The notes under the pieces are model-generated. The model was not told the origin of the DNA. It did not search any database and was given only the letters and a program-made list of their open reading frames with translations. A DNA stretch of 15,477 bases. Origin: JBBRRP01 sp964609655. Lineage in GTDB: Bacteria; Myxococcota_A; Polyangia; Polyangiales; Polyangiaceae. A program made the position numbers and the translations under genes. This document shows positions 6,874 to 12,570 of the stretch, piece by piece (the first letter of the stretch is position 1; each line of letters opens with the position of its first letter). Location of the stretch: the NCBI GenBank assembly GCA_964609655.1, contig CAZSUA010000112.1:1-15477 (forward strand). The letters are read 5' to 3'.

Positions 6874-7524
6874 TTATCGGCCGCCCTTTTTGGCAGCTTT
6901 CTTCTTCTTTGCCGGAGCCGGTTTGGCTGCGGCTTTCTTAGCAGGGGCCTTCTTGGCGGCTGCTTTTTTGGCTGCCGGTGCTGCCTTACGAGCAGCCTTC
7001 TTTGTTGCAGCTTTCGCGGGCGCAGCTTTCGCGGGCGCAGCTTTCGCGGCAGCTTTCTTCGCAGGCTTCTGCCCACCGGTGGACGTGCGGGTTGGCGGAG
7101 CAAACGCCTCCTCGACCGACCAGCCTTTGGCCAAACGGTGCCAAAGCGTTGAGCGCTTGATGCCAAGCACATCCGACCACTGAGCGAGTGTGCGCTCCTT
7201 GCCCTTGTGCTTCACGAACTTGCTGTCTGTTCGGTTGTTCATGCTCTCAGCGAGCGATACCCAACGACAATTCTGGGGTGTGTAACCCTTGTCGATGTTC
7301 TCGCGACCGAGCCGTGTGTCGTCAGGACGCGGGCCCATGTCCTTCAAGAAATTCTCAAAGTTTTCCCAACGGGGAGCCACCGTGATGCCACGGCCGCCAT
7401 AGTTTTTATAACTGGGTACGTTGGAGTTCGTACAGCGAGCCCACATTGATCGCCAGATATGATACTCGGGCGACGTGTCCCCCCGGAGGGCGTGTCCATG
7501 TCTGAGGTTACCTCGTCTCGGCAT
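6874..7524 (-). CDS. Phage-type HNH-like DNA-binding protein with histone H1-like tail
   Basis: 216 residues. Residues about 18-95 match a module common in phage proteins related to HNH homing endonucleases: PEYHIWRSMWARC, YKNYGGRGI, RWENFENFLKDMG and TPQNCRW. Phage relatives usually read LDRIDNxGNY before the NCRW motif; here it is LGRENIDKGY, so acidic positions expected there are changed and nuclease activity is doubtful. Residues about 110-142 (TLAQWSDVLGIKRSTLWHRL, then GWSVEEAF) form a helix-turn-helix-like segment. Residues 151-216 are almost only Lys, Ala and Pro (AKKAAAK, AKAAP repeats), like eukaryotic H1 tails and known bacterial H1-like proteins, and should bind DNA without sequence specificity. 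The start is ATG 7524 behind a purine-rich GAGAGAGAAGAGAG ribosome binding region. Inferred: a domesticated phage protein acting as a chromatin or regulatory protein. A still-active nuclease remains possible. Confidence 0.8.
   Translation of the reverse strand: MPRRGNLRHGHALRGDTSPEYHIWRSMWARCTNSNVPSYKNYGGRGITVAPRWENFENFLKDMGPRPDDTRLGRENIDKGYTPQNCRWVSLAESMNNRTDSKFVKHKGKERTLAQWSDVLGIKRSTLWHRLAKGWSVEEAFAPPTRTSTGGQKPAKKAAAKAAPAKAAPAKAATKKAARKAAPAAKKAAAKKAPAKKAAAKPAPAKKKKAAKKGGR
7007..7048 (-). repeat. 15-bp tandem repeat encoding AKAAP in the H1-like tail
   Basis: On the plus strand GCAGCTTTCGCGGGC is repeated at 7007-7021 and 7022-7036, with a partial third copy to 7048. It encodes the AKAAPAKAAPAKAA part of the basic tail. 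The exact copies point to recent growth of the tail by in-frame slippage. Confidence 0.75.
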
Positions 7525-7561
7525 GTCTCTCTTCTCTCTCTCTTGCTAGTTGGTTAGTTGA

Positions 7562-7580
7562 TTCAACCCAATTGGTTGAA
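7562..7580. promoter_or_regulatory. Inverted repeat, candidate operator of the HNH-like gene
   Basis: TTCAACC-CAATT-GGTTGAA: perfect 7-bp arms around a 5-base spacer, 38 bp upstream of the HNH-like ATG. A smaller palindrome, TTGATTCAA, overlaps it at 7558-7566. The symmetry and position suit a binding site for a dimeric regulator, possibly the HTH-containing gene product itself. As RNA it could form a leader hairpin. Confidence 0.4.
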
Positions 7581-7593
7581 AGTTTCGACCTGA

Positions 7594-7621
7594 ACATTAA
7601 TCAGATGAGGCGTTACGTCAA
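7594..7621 (-). promoter_or_regulatory. Candidate promoter of the HNH-like gene
   Basis: On the minus strand TTGACG (7621-7616; five of six matches to a -35 box) is followed after 16 bp by TAATGT (7599-7594; a weak -10). Transcription would begin near 7587, placing the inverted repeat at 7562-7580 just downstream of the start site. Confidence 0.3.
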
Positions 7622-7690
7622 CGCCGAATGTTTACGTCGAACTCGTTTTGTCGAGCATGAGCGCCTGGGTTAGCACAAATCTGAGCCAAA

Positions 7691-7710
7691 GCATTGCAGA
7701 AGTGCAATGC
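7691..7710. repeat. Perfect 8-bp stem hairpin or palindrome upstream of uup
   Basis: GCATTGCA-GAAG-TGCAATGC is a perfect inverted repeat with a 4-base spacer. No T run follows on either strand, so a terminator is unlikely. It lies about 140 bp upstream of uup and 165 bp upstream of the HNH-like gene, and could be an operator or a structured leader element. Confidence 0.55.
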
Positions 7711-7738
7711 CCGAGACCGGTGGCCGGCTTCCGAAGAG

Positions 7739-7769
7739 GTTGGGTTGATGTTGGGTTGGGTTGATGTTG
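7739..7769 (+). repeat. 16-bp direct repeat upstream of uup
   Basis: GTTGGGTTGATGTTG occurs at 7739-7753 and again at 7755-7769, a period of 16 bp, about 1.5 helical turns. The second copy ends 82 bp before the GTG start of uup. It may be a pair of activator sites or a simple slippage product. Confidence 0.6.
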
Positions 7770-7840
7770 ACCTTCCGGCGTAAACCTGGCAGGCCGTGCG
7801 CTGTGAGCCTTGGGTGATGTTCTCCCCGAGGCCTCCTTTC

Positions 7841-7846
7841 AGGAAG
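7841..7846 (+). promoter_or_regulatory. Ribosome binding site that decides the uup start
   Basis: AGGAAG lies 5 bases before GTG 7852. The longer open frame could begin at TTG 7810, but that start has no such site and would add 14 residues (GDVLPEASF and so on) ahead of the conserved ABC-F N-terminus. GTG 7852 is therefore preferred. Confidence 0.75.
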
Positions 7847-7851
7847 TTACC

Positions 7852-9759
7852 GTGCCAATTCTCACCACCCAGGGCTTGGAAAAGAGTTTCGGTCCCCAAG
7901 TTCTATTTCAAGGTGTTTCGGTCTCGATCCACTCCGGTCAGCGCATTGGACTGGTTGGAAATAACGGAACCGGAAAAAGCACCCTCGCCCAGATCCTTGC
8001 CGGAATTCAGCAGGCTGACACGGGAACTATCTCGCGCCGACGCACGTCCACTATTGAATACTTGGCTCAAGAGCCGCGATTTCCTGAGGATCGCTCGGCC
8101 CTGGACGTCGCGCTGGACGGCTTAACCGCCTGGAGAACTGCCAAGGACCGGCATGAGCACGTTTCAAGGGATCTTGAGCTTGGAACCGGTGAGCTTGAAT
8201 CGCTGCTGCAAGAGCAAGCTGACGCGGCGGCAGCGGTGGAACACGCCGGCGGCTGGGCGGTTCAAGCTCAGGTCGAGGCCACGCTGAACGCGCTCGGGAT
8301 CAAGAATTCGGCGCAGCTGGTCGGAACCATGAGCGGTGGCGAGCGACGCAGGGTCGCCTTGGCGCGGCTGCTCACGTTGGGCCCGGATCTGGCAATCTTG
8401 GACGAGCCCACCAACCACCTCGACGTGGAGACCATTGAGTGGCTCGAAACTTACCTGGTGGAGCAATACCAAGGCGCTCTGCTCCTAGTCACACATGATC
8501 GTTATTTCCTCGATCGGATAGCGCAACACACCTGGGAGCTCGACGGCGGCAGTGTGTTTCGTTACGAGGGCGGCTGGGAGCAGTATCTCCAGTCCAAGGC
8601 TGAACGCCAAGCACACGTCGAACGCACTGAATCGAACCGACAGAATTTCCTTCGCAAAGAACTTGAATGGCTCAGGCGCCAGCCGAAGGCTCGCAGTGGT
8701 AAACAGAAGGCACGTATATCGCGAGCCGAAAACGCGGTGGCTCAAGGGCCCCTCCGAGCGGCGGAAAACGTTGAGCTCGCGATGAGCAGCCAGCGGACGG
8801 GGGGCACCATTCTTGAGCTCGCCGATGTGGGCGTTGATATCGCGGGGCGAACCCTGATCGACTGCCTCACGTTACATCTGCGTCGCGGGGATCGTGTGGG
8901 CATCGTTGGCGTCAACGGCACGGGGAAAACTTCGCTACTGAAGTGCATCACCCAGGAAATCACGCCCACGCGAGGCCAGCTAAAAATCGGCAAAAACACC
9001 GTTTTCGCGTACTTTGACCAGGCGCGAGCCAATCTCGACGACAAGCTCTCGATCCTCGAAAATGTTGCGGGCGATCGCCGTACTTTGCCCTGGGCCGGCA
9101 ACGAGATCACCGCCTTCAGTTATCTGGAAAAATTCCTTTTCTTTGCTGATAAGATCCGTCAACCGGTAGGCTCACTGTCTGGCGGCGAGCGCGCCCGGGT
9201 TGGCCTGGCCAAGATGCTGCAAGGCACTGCCAATGTGCTGCTCTTGGACGAACCCACGAATGATTTGGACACCTCGACGCTCGGAGCCCTCGAAGATCTT
9301 TTGCAGACGTTCGCCGGCGCAGCGTTGGTAGTCACCCACGACCGCTATTTCCTGGATCGGTTCGCAACTAGCATTCTGGCGTTCCTTGGCGACGGCCGGG
9401 TGCGGCTCTACCCGGGCAATTTTTCTGCCTACCAGGCCACGCGTACCCAGGAAAAGCTCGACGAACGCCGTGAGCTCCCGAGCCTTGCGGCCGCGCGCAG
9501 TAGCGCCCGCCCAGAAAAGAAGCCCCCACCCTCCAAGACGAGCCTCACACCCAACGAACGCCGTGAACTCGGAGGGCTGCTCGACAAGATTTCTGCCGGC
9601 GAAGCCAATGCGGCTGAGTTGGAACGAAAGCTCGGTGAACCGGAAATTTACAAAGACAAAGAGAAGATGGCGAGCTTCCGCGAGCAGCTCAGCCAAGCGC
9701 AGGCGGACGTGGTGCGCCTGATGGCTCGCTGGGAAGATCTCGAGAAGAGACAAGCGTAG
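7852..9759 (+). CDS. uup: ABC-F family ATPase Uup
   Basis: 635 residues from GTG 7852, close to the length of E. coli Uup. There are two ABC domains and no membrane segment. Domain 1 has Walker A GNNGTGKST (36-44), signature MSGGERRR (160-167) and Walker B ILDEPTNHLD with Asp184/Glu185. Domain 2 has Walker A GVNGTGKTS (353-361), signature LSGGERARV (442-450) and Walker B LLLDEPTNDLD with Asp466/Glu467. The linker (FLRKELEWLRRQPKARSGKQ) carries the basic Uup-type segment that contacts ribosome-bound tRNA in ABC-F proteins. A charged coiled-coil tail from about residue 560 to the end is the Uup C-terminal domain, which binds branched DNA in E. coli. ABC-F factors act on the ribosomal E site, and Uup also affects transposon excision and ribosome assembly. 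A short-linker resistance-type ABC-F is less likely because of the C-terminal coiled coil. Convergent with the dehydrogenase gene, 11 bp away. Confidence 0.92.
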   Translation: MPILTTQGLEKSFGPQVLFQGVSVSIHSGQRIGLVGNNGTGKSTLAQILAGIQQADTGTISRRRTSTIEYLAQEPRFPEDRSALDVALDGLTAWRTAKDRHEHVSRDLELGTGELESLLQEQADAAAAVEHAGGWAVQAQVEATLNALGIKNSAQLVGTMSGGERRRVALARLLTLGPDLAILDEPTNHLDVETIEWLETYLVEQYQGALLLVTHDRYFLDRIAQHTWELDGGSVFRYEGGWEQYLQSKAERQAHVERTESNRQNFLRKELEWLRRQPKARSGKQKARISRAENAVAQGPLRAAENVELAMSSQRTGGTILELADVGVDIAGRTLIDCLTLHLRRGDRVGIVGVNGTGKTSLLKCITQEITPTRGQLKIGKNTVFAYFDQARANLDDKLSILENVAGDRRTLPWAGNEITAFSYLEKFLFFADKIRQPVGSLSGGERARVGLAKMLQGTANVLLLDEPTNDLDTSTLGALEDLLQTFAGAALVVTHDRYFLDRFATSILAFLGDGRVRLYPGNFSAYQATRTQEKLDERRELPSLAAARSSARPEKKPPPSKTSLTPNERRELGGLLDKISAGEANAAELERKLGEPEIYKDKEKMASFREQLSQAQADVVRLMARWEDLEKRQA

Positions 9760-9770
9760 CGCGCGTTTGG

Positions 9771-11288
9771 CTAGTTGCCCGACCGGGAACGACGCCAGAA
9801 TAACGCTCCCAAGAGTGCCGCCAAGAGCGCGCCCAATCCGGCGATGATCGGCGTACGCAGCCCTTCTTCGGCGGGCGGTGGAAAGCCGGCCTTATGTCGA
9901 GGAGCGGGCGGCGCCAGGGGCTTTTCGGGTTCAGTAGCCTCCTTCGGAATCGGCGCGACCTTTGGGGAAATGCGCACGATGTTGTTCCCACCGTAGCTCA
10001 CCACGTAGAGCGCACCATCCGGGCCGAGCCGAAAGCTGGAGAGATAAGGAACGTTCGCGATCTGGCGTAGCGACTTCGGGTCCACACCCTTGCGATCCGG
10101 CGTCACATCCAGCGTCCAAATCCGACCGCTTTCAAAATCTCCGAAATAATAACGACCTCGGAAGCGTTCGGGCCAACGCGCGTCATCGATGATAAGCCCA
10201 CCGATCACCACGCTGTCAGCGCCTTTCTTCGTGGCCCGCTCGGCTCGATTCGGGTAGGAAAAGACCGGCAAAGTGCAGGGCCGTGACGGCTTCATGGCCG
10301 TGCAATCGTTGATCTTCCAGTCTGCGCGATCCGGATAGCGGTGCATGCCTTCCATGAAGGGAAACCCAAAATGCGTTCCGTTCCCACCCACCGAGATCTC
10401 CTCTTCCTGGAACTCCCCGACATCCCCAATCCAAAGTAGGTCGGTCTTAGGATCGACCCAGAATCGGAAACCATTGCGTACTCCCCAAGCAAAGATGCGC
10501 TTATCGGGTTTGCGCGAATCTTTGAACGGCTTGTTGAAGCGCTTGTCCGCGGGCGTATTGGGTGGAGGATTCGGGCGCTCGCAGCCTGTCACCACCTTCT
10601 CGTTCACCAACGGGTTATCGCTCGGAATGCTACCGTCGAGATTCACCCGCAGAATGCTGCCGTTCGCCTTGTTCAAGCAGCTCGCATATTTGTTGATAGG
10701 AATCGCCAGACTGCCCAGAGTGCCGTATTCCGGGTTATAACCGGTATCGCCCACCGATACGTAAAGCTGACGTTGGGAGATGAAGAGGCCCCCGCCGTTG
10801 TGATTGCGTGGCCCTTCCAAGCCCTTGTCGATGATGGGATGTCGAAGGTCCACCGTGACTTTTCCGGTCGCGTCGAGGACACCCGTTAAGACTTTGTGTT
10901 TATTGGCGATGTCCTTATCAACCGACGCGTAGAAGAAAAGCGTGCGATTCTCGGCAAAATCCGGATGCGGAAAAACGCCAAGGAGCCCCTGTTCGGTGTC
11001 GTTGGGCAGCACCTCGATCTTGCCCGCAGCTTTGTCTTGGCTACCATCCTTTCGAATCAAGACCATCCCCCCGTTGCGCTCCACGACCAGGGCGTTGCCG
11101 TCCTCGAACACGACGATGTCCGTCGGAGCATCCAAGCCTGACGCCAGCACGGTCGCTTCCAACGCCACCGACGGCTCCCCAGGTTCGATCTGCGCGTGAG
11201 CTCGAAAGGGCCAGGCCACACAACAGCCTGCAACGAACGACCCAACGAGACGGGCGCGAAGTGAGGGGGCACGTGTGATTCTACGCAT
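9771..11288 (-). CDS. PQQ-dependent sugar dehydrogenase (GSDH/Hhip-like beta-propeller) with C-terminal membrane anchor
   Basis: 505 residues. A signal peptide covers about 1-32 (cleavage after AHA). Residues about 40-445 form the six-bladed propeller of soluble glucose/sorbosone dehydrogenases: GLDAPTDIVV, EQGLLGVFPHPDF, RNHNGGGLFI with His163 at the expected catalytic base, LYVSVGDTG, GSILRVNLDG, WGVRNGF with Arg271, and GDFESGRIWTLD near the end. These enzymes oxidise an aldose using PQQ and pass electrons to a cytochrome or quinone. A Pro-rich stretch follows, then a membrane helix at 480-498 and RRSRSGN, so the propeller is held on the outer face of the inner membrane or processed like a C-terminal sorting tail; no Cys is present in that tail. 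It is divergent from a diheme cytochrome gene, start codons 32 bp apart, which suggests that protein as electron acceptor. PQQ binding and the sugar are inferred. Confidence 0.88.
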   Translation of the reverse strand: MRRITRAPSLRARLVGSFVAGCCVAWPFRAHAQIEPGEPSVALEATVLASGLDAPTDIVVFEDGNALVVERNGGMVLIRKDGSQDKAAGKIEVLPNDTEQGLLGVFPHPDFAENRTLFFYASVDKDIANKHKVLTGVLDATGKVTVDLRHPIIDKGLEGPRNHNGGGLFISQRQLYVSVGDTGYNPEYGTLGSLAIPINKYASCLNKANGSILRVNLDGSIPSDNPLVNEKVVTGCERPNPPPNTPADKRFNKPFKDSRKPDKRIFAWGVRNGFRFWVDPKTDLLWIGDVGEFQEEEISVGGNGTHFGFPFMEGMHRYPDRADWKINDCTAMKPSRPCTLPVFSYPNRAERATKKGADSVVIGGLIIDDARWPERFRGRYYFGDFESGRIWTLDVTPDRKGVDPKSLRQIANVPYLSSFRLGPDGALYVVSYGGNNIVRISPKVAPIPKEATEPEKPLAPPAPRHKAGFPPPAEEGLRTPIIAGLGALLAALLGALFWRRSRSGN

Positions 11289-11302
11289 AGGCTTGCGGGC
11301 GC

Positions 11303-11314
11303 GATGCTAGCATC
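11303..11314. promoter_or_regulatory. Perfect 12-bp palindrome in a 32-bp divergent promoter gap
   Basis: GATGCTAGCATC is fully self-complementary and lies near the middle of the gap 11289-11320 between the dehydrogenase and cytochrome start codons. Its symmetry means each strand carries TAGCAT, a four-of-six match to a -10 box; on the plus strand this ends 7 bases before the cytochrome ATG. It is a candidate shared operator or overlapping -10 element. No matching -35 box is seen on either side. Confidence 0.5.
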
Positions 11315-11320
11315 CGACCC

Positions 11321-12499
11321 ATGTGGCGGCGAGACACATCGAGGCGATCTGCGCTTGCAAGCACTGTCCTGTTGTTCGTTGCGGTTGCCGGTCTCGGTTG
11401 CTCCCGTGGTCCAGCACCCCAACCGATATCCAGAAAAACCGCGCCGAAGCCCTCACGCTTCAATCCCTTGAAGCCTCTTCCTCAGCAAACGTGCAATCTT
11501 TTCCGGGAAGCGCGCGCTCCCATAGCCAAGCTCAGCCAGACCGGCTGCGTGGATGCCCTGAACCCCAAACAGGCTGCACCGAGCCTCATTCCCTACGATG
11601 TTAACAGCCCACTTTGGTCCGATGGCGCGGGCAAGCAACGCTTCCTCGCCTTGCCGAGCAACGGGAAAATCCGCGTCAAGGACTGCGCGAAAGAGCCAAC
11701 CTTGTGCAATTCAGAGCACGGGGCGCCCACTGTTAACGGCGATTGGGAGCTCCCGGTTGGCACGGTGCTGATGAAAACGTTCCTGTTGGGTGAGCGTTTT
11801 ATCGAAACACGCCTGCTGATGCGATATAGTCAAGACACGTGGGCAGGTTACAGTTACGCGTGGAATGAAAGTCAAACTGATGCCGAGTTGCTTCCGGATT
11901 CACTCCGAGGCGTGGAGCGCACGTTCCGAATTCAGAAAGTGAGCCAGCATTGGTACTTCCCTTCCCGCTCGGAATGTTTTCAGTGCCACACGACCACATC
12001 CGGAGTGAGCCTCGGATTGGAGACAGCCCAGATGGACCGAACGTTCGCTTACCCCGAGGCGAAACCTGAGAATCAGCTCGACGTGCTCGGACGCCTCCAT
12101 GTGTTTGAGTCAGGCCTGGCCCCAGCGCACATCCCTCCCTACCCCGCTCCGAGTGACGCCAGCGCGACGCTCGAAGCGCGTGCGCGCAGCTATCTGCACG
12201 CCAACTGTGCCGTTTGCCACACCCCGGGCGCAAGGTTCGACAGCATCGATCTGCGATTCACTACCGACTTCACCAAAACGGGGTTGTGCAATGCCGAACC
12301 GCACGCCCACGCCGGCTCGTTGGGGACCGCTGGGGCCCTCTTGTTGGTTCCCGGAGATCCAGCCCGTTCCATCCTTAGCCTCAGAATGCGTGCACGGCCG
12401 GGGTCGTTTCGTATGCCTCCGCTGGCGTCGGAGATCGAGGATGGCGCGGGCGTGGCCCTGATCGACGCCTGGATCCGCTCGCGAAAAAACTGCCTGTAA
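11321..12499 (+). CDS. Diheme c-type cytochrome lipoprotein (SO2930/HNE_0200-like family)
   Basis: 392 residues. The signal sequence ends VAGLGCSRG, with Cys27 as probable lipidation site, placing the protein at the periplasmic face of a membrane. Two CxxCH haem c motifs are present: CFQCH (219-223) and CAVCH (296-300). The conserved start of the mature domain (LIPYDVNSPLWSDGAGKQRF) and WYFPSRSECFQCHT fit the uncharacterised SO2930-type diheme family, which I recall rather than looked up. The C-terminal part is cytochrome-like and ends LIDAWIRSRKNCL after RMPPL, where Met may be an axial ligand. Divergent pairing with the PQQ-type dehydrogenase suggests it receives electrons from that enzyme; in other bacteria similar domains occur together or fused, from memory. 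No Shine-Dalgarno sequence is visible; a leaderless transcript is possible. Confidence 0.85.
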   Translation: MWRRDTSRRSALASTVLLFVAVAGLGCSRGPAPQPISRKTAPKPSRFNPLKPLPQQTCNLFREARAPIAKLSQTGCVDALNPKQAAPSLIPYDVNSPLWSDGAGKQRFLALPSNGKIRVKDCAKEPTLCNSEHGAPTVNGDWELPVGTVLMKTFLLGERFIETRLLMRYSQDTWAGYSYAWNESQTDAELLPDSLRGVERTFRIQKVSQHWYFPSRSECFQCHTTTSGVSLGLETAQMDRTFAYPEAKPENQLDVLGRLHVFESGLAPAHIPPYPAPSDASATLEARARSYLHANCAVCHTPGARFDSIDLRFTTDFTKTGLCNAEPHAHAGSLGTAGALLLVPGDPARSILSLRMRARPGSFRMPPLASEIEDGAGVALIDAWIRSRKNCL

Positions 12500-12535
12500 C
12501 TGCCGGGTTCTCAGCTGATGCAAGATTTGGATTTA

Positions 12536-12563
12536 CTGTCCTCCACCTCGGAGGATACGACAG
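12536..12563 (+). promoter_or_regulatory. Hairpin that can hide the GGAGG ribosome binding site of the glycosyltransferase gene
   Basis: CTGTC (12536-12540) pairs with GACAG (12559-12563), and inside it CTCC (12541-12544) pairs with GGAG (12550-12553), with loop ACCTC and a GATAC bulge. The only Shine-Dalgarno-like sequence before the GTG start at 12571 is GGAGG (12550-12554), which is in the stem. It is 16 bases from the GTG, longer than usual. The structure could dampen translation or be relieved by a factor. It could also be read as a weak barrier after the cytochrome gene, but no T run follows. Confidence 0.45.
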
Positions 12564-12570
12564 GCCACCC

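Larger units (their letters stand above)
7525..7851. other. Gene-free divergent regulatory region
   Basis: 327 bp lie between the HNH-like start (7524, minus) and the preferred uup start (7852, plus). I see no convincing gene here. A minus-strand open frame at 7618-7899 has no domain features and overlaps the uup start. The region holds a candidate minus-strand promoter, an inverted repeat at 7562-7580, a perfect hairpin at 7691-7710, a 16-bp tandem repeat at 7739-7769 and the uup ribosome binding site. Its length is large compared with the other gaps in the window. Confidence 0.6.

Noticed and set aside
7618..7899. 93-codon minus-strand open frame in the divergent region
   Set aside because: It overlaps the start of uup and contains the palindrome and direct repeats; no domain, signal peptide or ribosome binding site supports it.
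9172..9753. 193-codon minus-strand open frame inside uup
   Set aside because: It lies fully antisense to the conserved second ABC domain and coiled coil of Uup; no independent support.
9760..9770. Possible bidirectional terminator between uup and the dehydrogenase gene
   Set aside because: The gap is only 11 bp and no stem was found in it; any terminator would lie inside the coding ends.
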